DNA from: Microbacterium pygmaeum | GTDB lineage: Bacteria; Actinomycetota; Actinomycetes; Actinomycetales; Microbacteriaceae | Assembly (NCBI RefSeq): GCF_900100885.1 | Contig: NZ_LT629692.1 | Span: forward strand, 2,542,001-2,606,000 | Direction: 5' to 3' | DNA: 64,000 bases | Part shown: positions 33,449 to 40,849 of the stretch, in pieces | Layout: each line of letters starts with the position of its first letter | Numbering within the stretch: the first letter of the stretch is position 1 | Notes under the pieces: generated by a model | What the model was told of the DNA's origin: nothing | Seen by the model: the letters and a program-made list of their open reading frames with translations, nothing else | The model's database searches: none | Translations under genes and position numbers: made by a program

Positions 33449-36175
33449 TCAGCTCTCGCCGCCCGCATTGCCGCTCGTACCGGCGCTGACATCGTGCAGG
33501 CGGTACTTCTCGATGGCCTGCGCGGCCAGCGAGCGGTCCACCGCCCCCTCTTCGGCCAGCGCCTGGAGCGTGCGCACGACCATCGACGGACCGTCGATCT
33601 TGAAGAACCGACGCGCTGCGGCGCGGGTGTCCGAGAAGCCGAACCCGTCTGCGCCGAGCGTCGCGAACCGCTGCGGGACCCACGGACGGATCTGATCCTG
33701 AACGGCATGCATGTAGTCGCTCACCGCGATGACCGGGCCCTCTGCCGCCTGCAGCTTCTGAGACAGGTACGCCGTGCGGGGCTCCTCGTTCGGGTGCAGG
33801 AAGTTGTGCTCGTCGGTCTCCAGACCGTCGCGGCGCAACTCGGTCCAGGACGTCACCGACCACACGTCGGCGCTCACACCCCAATCCTCGCGGAGGAGCT
33901 TCTGCGCCTCGAGCGCCCACGGCACCCCGACCCCCGACGCGAGCAGCTGGGCGCGCGGCCCGCCGCTGGAATCCGCCGAGATGTGATGGATGCCGCGGAC
34001 GATGCCGTCGACGTCGACACCGGCCGGCTCGGCCGGCTGGACCAGGGGCTCGTTGTACACCGTGAGGTAGTACATGACGTTCGGGTCCGGGTGCTGCCCG
34101 CCGTACATGCGGTCCAGACCAGCCCGCACGATGTGCGCGATCTCGTACCCGAACGCCGGGTCGTACGACACCGTCGCCGGGTTCGTGGATGCGAGGAGGT
34201 GCGAGTGGCCATCGGCGTGCTGCAGCCCCTCACCGGTGAGCGTGGTACGGCCGGCGGTCGCACCGATGATGAATCCGCGCGCCATCTGGTCGCCTGCCGC
34301 CCACTGCGCGTCTCCGGTGCGCTGGAAGCCGAACATCGAGTAGAAGATGTAGACCGGGATGAGCGGTTCGCCGTGCGTCGAGTAGGCCGTCCCGACGCCG
34401 GTGAATGCGGCGAGGGCGCCGGCCTCATTGATGCCGACGTGCAGGATCTGGCCCTGCGGGCTCTCCTTGTACGCCAGCAGCAGTTCGCGGTCGACCGATG
34501 TGTAATGCTGCCCGTTGGGGTTGTAGATCTTCGCGGTCGGGAAGAACGCGTCCATACCGAACGTCCGCGCCTCGTCCGGGATGATCGGCACGATCCGGTG
34601 ACCGAAGTCCTTGGCTCGCAGCAGGTCCTTCAGGAGGCGGACGAACGCCATGGTCGTGGCGATCTCCTGCGTGCCCGAGCCCTTCTTCGGCTGCGAGTAG
34701 GCCGAGTCGTCGGGCAGCGTCAGGCCGACGTGGGTCGACCGGCGCTCGGGGACGAAGCCGCCGAGGGCGCGACGGCGCTCCATGAGGTACTGGATCGTCT
34801 CGTCCTGCTGGCCCGGGTTGTAGTACGGCGGCAGGTACGGGTTCTCCTCCAGCTGCCCGTCCGTGATGGGGATGTGCATCACGTCGCGGAAGGCCTTCAG
34901 GTCATCCAGGGTCATCTTCTTCATCTGGTGCGTGGCGTTACGACCCTCGAAGTGCGGGCCGAGGCCGTAGCCCTTGATCGTCTTGGCGATGATGACGGTG
35001 GGCTGGCCCTTGTGCTCGATGGCCGCCTTGTAGGCCGCGTAGACCTTGCGGTAGTCGTGTCCGCCGCGCTTGAGACCCCAGATCTTGTCGTCGCTGTAGT
35101 CCTTGACCAGCGCGAGGGTGCGCTCGTCGCGGCCGAAGAAGTTCTCGCGGACGTAGGCGCCGTTCTCGGTCTTGAACGTCTGGTAATCGCCGTCCGGCGT
35201 CACGTTCATGAGGTTCAGGAGCGCACCATCGGTGTCGCGGGCGAGCAGATCATCCCACTCCCGGCCCCAAACGACCTTGATGACGTTCCAGCCGGCGCCG
35301 CGGAAGAAGCTCTCCAGCTCCTGGATGATCTTGCCGTTTCCGCGGACCGGGCCGTCGAGGCGCTGAAGGTTCGCGTTGATGACGAAGGTGAGGTTGTCCA
35401 GGCCCTCATTGGCGGCCACCTGGAGCTGCCCGCGGCTTTCGACCTCGTCCATCTCGCCGTCGCCGAGGAACGCCCAGACGTGCGAGTCCGCGACGTCCTT
35501 GATGCCCCGGTTGGTGAGGTACTTGTTGGTCATCGCCTGGTAGATGGCGTTGATCGGGCCCAGACCCATCGACACGGTCGGGAACTGCCAGAACTCCGGC
35601 ATCAGCCGAGGGTGCGGGTAGGAGGGGATGCCGTTCGGCGCAGCGGACTTCTCCTGGCGGAATCCATCCAGCTGCGCCTCGGTCAGGCGTCCCTCGAGGA
35701 ACGCACGGGCGTAGGTGCCGGGCGATGCGTGCCCCTGTACGAAGATCTGGTCGCCGCCGGAGGCGGAGTCGCGGCCTCGGAAGAAGTGGTTGAACCCGAC
35801 CTCGTACAGCGCCGCCGATGACGCGTACGTGGAGATGTGTCCGCCGACGCCGATGCCCGGTCGCTGTGCGCGGTGCACGGTGACGGCCGCGTTCCAGCGG
35901 ATCCAGGCCCGGTAGCGGCGCTCGATCTCCTCGTCACCGGGGAAATCGGGCTCGTTCTCGGGTGCGATGGTGTTGATGTAGTCGGTCGTCGGGACCATCG
36001 GCACGTTCAGGTGCAGGTCCTTCGAGCGCTTCAGGAGGCTGAGCATGATCTCGCGGCCGCGGCCGTGACCCTTCGCGGCGACGAGCTGCTCGAGCGATTC
36101 CTGCCACTCCGAGGTCTCGTCGGGATCACTGTCGGTGGTGCCCTGGGAGTACGGATCCTGATCGTGGACAGTCAC
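33449..36175 (-). CDS. aceE: Pyruvate dehydrogenase E1 component, homodimeric
   Basis: A 908-residue thiamine-diphosphate enzyme decarboxylating pyruvate and acetylating the lipoyl arm of E2. It shows GGHISTYASSAALYEVGFNH-like N-terminal elements, the ThDP motif with GDGEMDEVESRGQL, NLQRLDGPVRGNGKI, and transketolase-type domains through YMHAVQDQIRPWVP. Length fits AceE (about 900). The GTG at 36175 is chosen because GAAAGG lies seven bases upstream; a longer frame to 36253 has no support. The E2 and E3 subunits are encoded 13 kb away (E2 at 49639, lpdA at 51517). Confidence 0.95.
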   Translation of the reverse strand: MTVHDQDPYSQGTTDSDPDETSEWQESLEQLVAAKGHGRGREIMLSLLKRSKDLHLNVPMVPTTDYINTIAPENEPDFPGDEEIERRYRAWIRWNAAVTVHRAQRPGIGVGGHISTYASSAALYEVGFNHFFRGRDSASGGDQIFVQGHASPGTYARAFLEGRLTEAQLDGFRQEKSAAPNGIPSYPHPRLMPEFWQFPTVSMGLGPINAIYQAMTNKYLTNRGIKDVADSHVWAFLGDGEMDEVESRGQLQVAANEGLDNLTFVINANLQRLDGPVRGNGKIIQELESFFRGAGWNVIKVVWGREWDDLLARDTDGALLNLMNVTPDGDYQTFKTENGAYVRENFFGRDERTLALVKDYSDDKIWGLKRGGHDYRKVYAAYKAAIEHKGQPTVIIAKTIKGYGLGPHFEGRNATHQMKKMTLDDLKAFRDVMHIPITDGQLEENPYLPPYYNPGQQDETIQYLMERRRALGGFVPERRSTHVGLTLPDDSAYSQPKKGSGTQEIATTMAFVRLLKDLLRAKDFGHRIVPIIPDEARTFGMDAFFPTAKIYNPNGQHYTSVDRELLLAYKESPQGQILHVGINEAGALAAFTGVGTAYSTHGEPLIPVYIFYSMFGFQRTGDAQWAAGDQMARGFIIGATAGRTTLTGEGLQHADGHSHLLASTNPATVSYDPAFGYEIAHIVRAGLDRMYGGQHPDPNVMYYLTVYNEPLVQPAEPAGVDVDGIVRGIHHISADSSGGPRAQLLASGVGVPWALEAQKLLREDWGVSADVWSVTSWTELRRDGLETDEHNFLHPNEEPRTAYLSQKLQAAEGPVIAVSDYMHAVQDQIRPWVPQRFATLGADGFGFSDTRAAARRFFKIDGPSMVVRTLQALAEEGAVDRSLAAQAIEKYRLHDVSAGTSGNAGGES

Positions 36176-36311
36176 GGGAGACCTTTCGTCGTCTGGCAGA
36201 TCGTGCCAGGGATTCGCGTATGAAACGATGTGGGCTTTGTTCGCCGAGCACAACGCACCGCCCTCCAGCCTAGCGAGTCCGCCGTCGGGTGAGATGCGTC
36301 ACGGCAGATCG

Positions 36312-36317
36312 TAGACT
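36312..36317 (+). promoter_or_regulatory. -10 element for tRNA-Val
   Basis: TAGACT, nine bases before the mature tRNA. The same transcript probably continues into the zinc-ribbon gene. Confidence 0.5.
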
Positions 36318-36326
36318 GAGCGCGAA

Positions 36327-36399
36327 GGGCCTTTAGCTCAGCTGGTAGAGCGCCACGTTTACACCGTGGATGTCGTCGGTTCGATCCCGGCAGGGCCCA
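36327..36399 (+). tRNA. tRNA-Val (anticodon TAC)
   Basis: A 73-base cloverleaf: acceptor GGGCCTT/AGGGCCC, D-arm AGCTCAGCTGGTAGAGC, anticodon stem CCACG/CGTGG around TTTACAC with anticodon TAC, T-arm GTCGG-TTCGATC-CCGGC, discriminator A. CCA is not encoded. The next gene starts two bases later. Confidence 0.96.
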
Positions 36400-36400
36400 C

Positions 36401-37132
36401 GTGAATGCCAGCCCCTCCGATCAGCGCCTGCTCCTGGATGTCGCTGAACTCGACACCCGCATCCGTGCCTCCGACACGCTCCGCCGCAACCCTCCGCAGG
36501 CTGCGCGGGTGCAGCAGCTGATCGCCCGTCGTCAGGAGCTCAGCGCCGCGCTGACCGGTCTGCTCGGCACGAGGGACGACCTCAAGGCGGATCTGTCCCG
36601 CATCGAGTCCGACGTCGCCGTCGTCGACGCCCGGCGGGAGCGCGACGCGGAGCGCCTCGCGCACACCAGCAACGTCAAGGAGGCCCAGGGTCTCGAGAGC
36701 GAGCTCGGCTCGCTCGCACGACGCAAGAGCGACCTCGAGGACGCCGAGCTTGCCATCATGGAGCAGCTCGAGGAGGCGGATTCGGCCGTCGCCGCACAGC
36801 AGGCGGTCATCGAAGAGACCAACGGCGAGGGTTCCACGCTGAGCGCGGAAGCCAAGCGCGTGGTCGCCGAGGCGAGCGCGGCGTTCGAGGCGGCCACGCG
36901 CGACCGGGTCGCCGTCGCGGCGCGCGTGCCGGCAGACCTGCTCGCCCTCTACGACCGGGTCGCGCAGCGCAGCTCCGGCGCGGCTCTGCTCCGCCGCGGC
37001 ACCTGCGAAGGCTGCCGCATGGTGCTGGCCGGTACCGATCTGCAGGCGATCCGTCTCGCAGCAGAGGACGCCGTGGTCACCTGCGCCGAGTGCGGTTGCA
37101 TCCTGGTCCGCACGGAGGAGTCCGGTCTGTGA
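36401..37132 (+). CDS. Zinc-ribbon, coiled-coil nucleic-acid-binding-like protein
   Basis: A 243-residue protein: a long helical coiled coil (about residues 8-170, heptad-rich in Leu, Ala, Arg and Glu) followed by a C4 zinc ribbon (CEGC ... CAEC) near the C-terminus. This is the widespread C4-type zinc ribbon family next to RNase H-like and Nif3-like genes. Its role is not established. The GTG start is at 36401, one base after the tRNA-Val discriminator, with no room for a separate ribosome site. Its stop overlaps the RNase H start (GTGA). Confidence 0.88.
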   Translation: MNASPSDQRLLLDVAELDTRIRASDTLRRNPPQAARVQQLIARRQELSAALTGLLGTRDDLKADLSRIESDVAVVDARRERDAERLAHTSNVKEAQGLESELGSLARRKSDLEDAELAIMEQLEEADSAVAAQQAVIEETNGEGSTLSAEAKRVVAEASAAFEAATRDRVAVAARVPADLLALYDRVAQRSSGAALLRRGTCEGCRMVLAGTDLQAIRLAAEDAVVTCAECGCILVRTEESGL

Positions 37133-37572
37133 CCTCCGAGCTGATCGTCGAGGCGGACGGCGGCTCGCGTGGAAACCCGGGGGTCGCCGCCGGGGGAGCC
37201 GTGGTGCTCGATGCCGGGACGGGTGCCGTCCTCGCCGAGATCGGCGAATACGTCGGGACCGCCACGAACAATGTCGCGGAGTATCGCGGGATGCTCGCCG
37301 GCTTGACGCACGCGCTGAACCTCGACCCCGGCGCGGCGGTGCGCGTCCGCATGGACTCCAAGCTGGTCGTGGAGCAGATGTCCGGGCGCTGGAAGATCAA
37401 GCATCCCGACATGCGCGTGCTCGCCGACCGGGCCGCCGCCCTCATCGCGGGGCGCGCGGTCACCTTCGAGTGGGTTCCGCGGCTCGCCAACGCGAGGGCG
37501 GATGCCGCGGCCAACGAATCGATGGATCGCCGTGAGAGCTTCGTCCGAGATCTCGCAGCCCGGCGCGACTGA
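37129..37572 (+). CDS. RNase H-like protein (reverse transcriptase-like/RNHI)
   Basis: A 147-residue RNase H fold. The carboxylates of the DEDD set are all present: D10 (EADGGSRGNPG), E51 (NNVAEYRGM), D76 (RMDSKLV) and D125 (ANARADAAAN). In actinobacteria such domains occur alone or fused to a phosphatase (as in CobC/RNHI bifunctional proteins); here it stands alone. It should cleave RNA in RNA-DNA hybrids. It is coupled to the zinc-ribbon gene and its end overlaps the DNA polymerase gene. Confidence 0.93.
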   Translation: MTSELIVEADGGSRGNPGVAAGGAVVLDAGTGAVLAEIGEYVGTATNNVAEYRGMLAGLTHALNLDPGAAVRVRMDSKLVVEQMSGRWKIKHPDMRVLADRAAALIAGRAVTFEWVPRLANARADAAANESMDRRESFVRDLAARRD

Positions 37573-39280
37573 CCCGGCACACTGGATCGCGCTCGGGCGT
37601 CTCGGCGACCGGATCGTCGCTGTCGCCCTCGATGCGAAGGCAGACGAGACGACGCGTGTCGATCTCGCTCCGCCCGAGGTGGCCGCGTGGGTGCGGCGCC
37701 GTGAGTCGCCCTCGCTCCGGTGGGTGTGGAGCGACACACCGACCTGGTACGCAGATCTGCTCGCCGAGGGCGTCCGGGTCGCACGCTGCCACGACCTCCG
37801 GTTGTGCCATGCGATCCTGCGCACTCCGGGCGGCGACGGTGCCCCGGGTGACCCGAGCATGTCGCGGGCGTGGGATGCCGCGGCCGTGGAGGTCCCGGCG
37901 ACGGCGCCGGCCCTCTTCGAGATCGAGGCGGCTGCGACCCGTCCGTCGCTGCCGGAGGACATCGAGGATGTCCTGACGGAGTTCCGCCGCCAGCGCGCCG
38001 CCGTCGAGGCCGCCGAGAATCCGGGGGCGATCAGGCTCCTGGTCGCCGCGGAGTCCGCGGGGGCCCTGGTCGCCGCAGAACTGCGTGCGGCCGGCCTGCC
38101 GTGGGACGAGGCCGCCCACGACGAGATCCTCACCGACGTCCTCGGCGAGAGAGACGCCGACGGGGTGCCGGCCAAGCTCGAAGACGCAGCCCGACGCGTG
38201 CGGATCGCGCTGTCCGATCCGAGCGCCAGTCTGGATTCTCCGCCGAAGCTGCTCAGGGCCCTCCACCGCGTCGGGGTGATGGTCGATTCCACGAGCAAGT
38301 GGGAGCTGTCGGAGCACCGGCATCCGGTCATCGAGCCTCTCCTGGAGTACAAGAAGCTCTCCCGACTGCAATCGGCCAACGGCTGGGCGTGGCTGGACGA
38401 ATGGGTGCACGACGGGCGCTTCCGCCCGGTGTATATGCCGGGCGGTGTCGTCACCGGTCGCTGGGCGTCATCAGGCGGCGGGGCGCTGCAGCTGCCGCGT
38501 CAGCTGCGCGGCGCGGTGCGCGCCGATCCCGGCTGGCTGCTCGTGACCGCCGACGTGGCGCAGCTGGAACCGCGGGTGCTCGCCGCGATGTCCGCCGACA
38601 CCGCCCTGGCCGCCGCGGCGCGCGGACGCGACCTCTACGCCGGCATCGTCGAGACCGGAGCCGTCCCGTCCCGCGCTGACGCCAAGATCGCGATGCTCGG
38701 CGCGATGTACGGTGCGACGACCGGCGACAGCGGGCGCCTGGTCCCACGGCTGCGGCGCACGTTCCCGCGGGCGATGGGGCTCGTGGATGCCGCCGCCGCG
38801 ACGGGCGAGGGAGGGGGCGTCGTCAGCACGTGGCTCGGCCGCCGGAGTCCCCCGCCGCCGCCGGAGTGGCAGGCAGTGCAGGCACGCGCAAGCGAGCCGG
38901 ATGCCGCCGCCGCCGACGAGACGAGAGCCCGGCGCTGGGCGCGCGATCGCGGTCGCTTCACGCGCAATTTCATCGTCCAGGGCACCGCCGCCGAATGGGC
39001 GCTGGCCTGGATGGCCGACCTGCGCGGGCGCTTGGCTGCGTTGCCGGAGGTCGGGGCAGCCGATGCAGCATCCCGCTCCGGCCCGGTGTTCGCGACACGA
39101 CCTCATCTGGCGTTCTTCCTCCACGACGAGGTGATCGTGCACGTTCCGGCGGCGCACGCGGAGCGCGCCGCCGACGCGGTGCGGGATGCCGCCGCGACGG
39201 CCGGCCGCCTGCTCTTCGGCGACTTCCCGATCGACTTCCCCCTCGATCTTCGGGTCTCCCGGATCGCGGACAAGGGCTGA
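37502..39280 (+). CDS. Family-A DNA polymerase with degenerate exonuclease domain
   Basis: A 592-residue relative of DNA polymerase I with no 5' nuclease. The polymerase motifs are intact: TGRWASSGGG (R320), motif A DVAQLEPRV (D351), the O-helix R391-x3-K395-x7-Y403-G404, NFIVQGTAAEW and motif C FLHDEV (541-543). At the O-helix position of E. coli F762 it has Leu399. In the N-terminal 150 residues the DxE and other exonuclease carboxylates of the Klenow 3'-5' domain are not recognisable. Such proteins are often labelled bifunctional 3'-5' exonuclease/DNA polymerase in actinobacteria. The start is uncertain: ATG 37502 or GTG 37532, both inside the RNase H gene. Confidence 0.85.
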   Translation: MPRPTNRWIAVRASSEISQPGATDPAHWIALGRLGDRIVAVALDAKADETTRVDLAPPEVAAWVRRRESPSLRWVWSDTPTWYADLLAEGVRVARCHDLRLCHAILRTPGGDGAPGDPSMSRAWDAAAVEVPATAPALFEIEAAATRPSLPEDIEDVLTEFRRQRAAVEAAENPGAIRLLVAAESAGALVAAELRAAGLPWDEAAHDEILTDVLGERDADGVPAKLEDAARRVRIALSDPSASLDSPPKLLRALHRVGVMVDSTSKWELSEHRHPVIEPLLEYKKLSRLQSANGWAWLDEWVHDGRFRPVYMPGGVVTGRWASSGGGALQLPRQLRGAVRADPGWLLVTADVAQLEPRVLAAMSADTALAAAARGRDLYAGIVETGAVPSRADAKIAMLGAMYGATTGDSGRLVPRLRRTFPRAMGLVDAAAATGEGGGVVSTWLGRRSPPPPPEWQAVQARASEPDAAAADETRARRWARDRGRFTRNFIVQGTAAEWALAWMADLRGRLAALPEVGAADAASRSGPVFATRPHLAFFLHDEVIVHVPAAHAERAADAVRDAAATAGRLLFGDFPIDFPLDLRVSRIADKG

Positions 39281-39309
39281 GCGTCCGGCGGACCCTCAGC
39301 GCGCGCGGC

Positions 39310-39315
39310 TAGAGT
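39310..39315 (+). promoter_or_regulatory. -10 element of rnpB
   Basis: TAGAGT, eight bases before the predicted RNA 5' end. Confidence 0.55.
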
Positions 39316-39322
39316 GGGCAGC

Positions 39323-39719
39323 GCGAATGGGTCGGCTGGACGGTCGCGTCGCGAGCGGTTCTCCGCTTCGCGCCGAGGAACGTCCGGGCTCCATAGGGCA
39401 GGGCGGTGGGTAACACCCACCCGGAGTGATCCGCGAGACAGTGCCACAGAGAACAGACCGCCGCGACGGACCCCGAGCTTGTCGAAGGGTCGGCCGCGGT
39501 AAGGGTGAAACGGCGGTGTAAGAGACCACCGGGATCGTGGTGACACGATTCGCAAGGTAAACCTCGCCCGGAGCAAGGCCAGACAGAGGATGCTGACGCG
39601 GCTCGCCGAGTCCTCGGGTAGGCCGCTGGAGCGGCACGGCAACGTGTCGCCGAGAGAGATGACCGTCCACGGGGCTCGCGCCCCCGGACAGAACCCGGCG
39701 TACAGGCCGGCCCATTCGC
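39323..39719 (+). ncRNA. rnpB: RNase P RNA (class A)
   Basis: About 397 bases. The ends pair as helix P1: GCGAATGGGTCGGC at the 5' end with GCCGGCCCATTCGC at the 3' end (one G-T). Universally conserved pieces are present: GAGGAACGTCCGGGCTCC near the 5' side (CR-I), GGTAAGGGTGAAACGG, GTAAACC, GAGCAAGGCCA and ACAGAACCCGG near the 3' side (CR-V). It is the catalytic RNA that trims tRNA 5' ends. The peripheral arm at about 39465-39495 contains a 19-mer that looks like a dispersed repeat. End positions are estimates from P1. Confidence 0.95.
39471..39489. repeat. Repeat-like 19-mer inside rnpB
   Basis: The complement reads CCCTTCGACAAGCTCGGGG. It forms the tip of a peripheral helix (GACCC 39469-39473 with GGGTC 39487-39491). 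It matches the 19-mer at 16895-16913 at 14 of 19 positions. Similar CTTCGACAAGCTC-type words are, as I recall, common dispersed repeats in Microbacteriaceae. Confidence 0.5.
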
Positions 39720-39732
39720 CCTTTCTCGAGAG

Positions 39733-40494
39733 CTAGCCGAGCGCGAGCGCCGCGGCCCCGATGATGCCCGCGTTGTTGCGGTGCACTGCGGGAACGATGG
39801 GCGTGCGCAGATCCAGCAGGTGCAGGAACTTGTCGGAGTGCTTGGACACGCCGCCGCCCACGACGAACAGGTCAGGGCTGAACAGGAACTCGATGTAGCT
39901 GTAGTACCACTGCAGCCGTGCCGCCCAGTCCTCCCAGCTGAGGCTCTCGCGCTCCATCGCCGAGTAGGCGGCGAAGGCCTCGGCATCCTTGCCGTGCTTG
40001 GCGCGCTGGACGTGCCCGAGCTCGGAATTGGGCACGAGCACACCGTTGTAGATCAGTGCCGAGCCGATGCCGGTGCCAAGCGTCGTGAGGATCGTGAGGC
40101 CGTTGACGTCCTTGGCCGCACCGAAGCGGACCTCCGCGATGCCGGCGACATCGGCGTCGTTGGCGAAATGGATGTCGCGGCCGAGACCCTTCTCGAAGAA
40201 CTTCTCCGCCTCGAAGCCGATCCACTTGTCGGAGACGTTGGCGGCCGACAGCGTGCGGCCGTCCTTGACGATCGCCGGGAATGCCACCCCCAGCGGCACG
40301 CTGGCATCGTCGATCTCGAGCCGGCCGAGCACTTCCTGCACCGCTGCCAGGACGTCTTTCGGCTGCGCTCCTGCAGGGGTGGCGACCTTGATCCGGTCGC
40401 TGAGCAGGGTTCCCTCCGCCAGATCGACGATCGCTGCCTTGATGCCGGTGCCGCCGATGTCCACACCGACGGCACGTGTGATCTCCGTTGCCAT
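39733..40494 (-). CDS. ppgK: Polyphosphate glucokinase (ROK family)
   Basis: A 253-residue sugar kinase. It has the phosphate loop GVDIGGTGIK at residues 9-18, NDADVAGIAEV with the catalytic Asp, TLGTGIGSAL and the family-typical CxCG-less ELGHVQRAKHGKDAE segment; PpgK lacks the ROK zinc cysteines. It phosphorylates glucose with polyphosphate or ATP and is characteristic of actinobacteria. The start at 40494 is supported by a TAGGCT six bases upstream. It converges on rnpB. Confidence 0.95.
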   Translation of the reverse strand: MATEITRAVGVDIGGTGIKAAIVDLAEGTLLSDRIKVATPAGAQPKDVLAAVQEVLGRLEIDDASVPLGVAFPAIVKDGRTLSAANVSDKWIGFEAEKFFEKGLGRDIHFANDADVAGIAEVRFGAAKDVNGLTILTTLGTGIGSALIYNGVLVPNSELGHVQRAKHGKDAEAFAAYSAMERESLSWEDWAARLQWYYSYIEFLFSPDLFVVGGGVSKHSDKFLHLLDLRTPIVPAVHRNNAGIIGAAALALG

Positions 40495-40500
40495 GCGCCC

Positions 40501-40506
40501 AGCCTA
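40501..40506 (-). promoter_or_regulatory. -10 element, leaderless, for ppgK
   Basis: TAGGCT on the minus strand, six bases before the ATG at 40494. Confidence 0.55.
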
Positions 40507-40578
40507 TCCAGGACATCGCGAGCGATCAGTAGGATCGAGAGCGCAGGCCGGAATGAGCTCGAGGTGCGAGGAGTGCGC

Positions 40579-40815
40579 GTGACGAAGGACAGCGAGAAGT
40601 ACTGGTACAACCTGTCCACCGGTGAGGTGGAGAAGGGATTCGAGTCTCCGGCGATCGATCGCGCCGGGCCGTTCGAGACGGCGGAGGAGGCGGCCAAGGC
40701 CCCCGCACTGCTGCGTGAGCGCTCCAAGGCGTGGGCTGAGGAGGAGTCGCGCGACGACGACTGGAGCAGTTCGAAGCCGAAGAGCTCCGCAGACGGCACC
40801 GACGGCGACAACTAG
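40579..40815 (+). CDS. Small conserved actinobacterial protein (SPOR-like annotation)
   Basis: A 78-residue hydrophilic protein beginning VTKDSEKYWYNLSTGEVEKG and ending in a long acidic Ser/Asp/Lys tail. The KYWYNLSTGEVEKGFESPAIDRAGPF block is the conserved part of a small actinobacterial family sometimes labelled SPOR-domain or, wrongly, methionine aminopeptidase. Function unknown. The GTG at 40579 is chosen because AGGAG lies five bases upstream; a GTG two codons earlier overlaps that site. It stands 34 bases before glnA2, with which it may be cotranscribed. Confidence 0.8.
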   Translation: MTKDSEKYWYNLSTGEVEKGFESPAIDRAGPFETAEEAAKAPALLRERSKAWAEEESRDDDWSSSKPKSSADGTDGDN

Positions 40816-40849
40816 CCCGGCTTCCGCAGCCGGCATCTGAGGGGATTCG

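Noticed and set aside
37502..39280. Naming the polymerase polA
   Set aside because: It lacks the 5' nuclease and a recognisable proofreading site and is only 592 residues. The true polA of an actinobacterium is about 880 residues and must be elsewhere.
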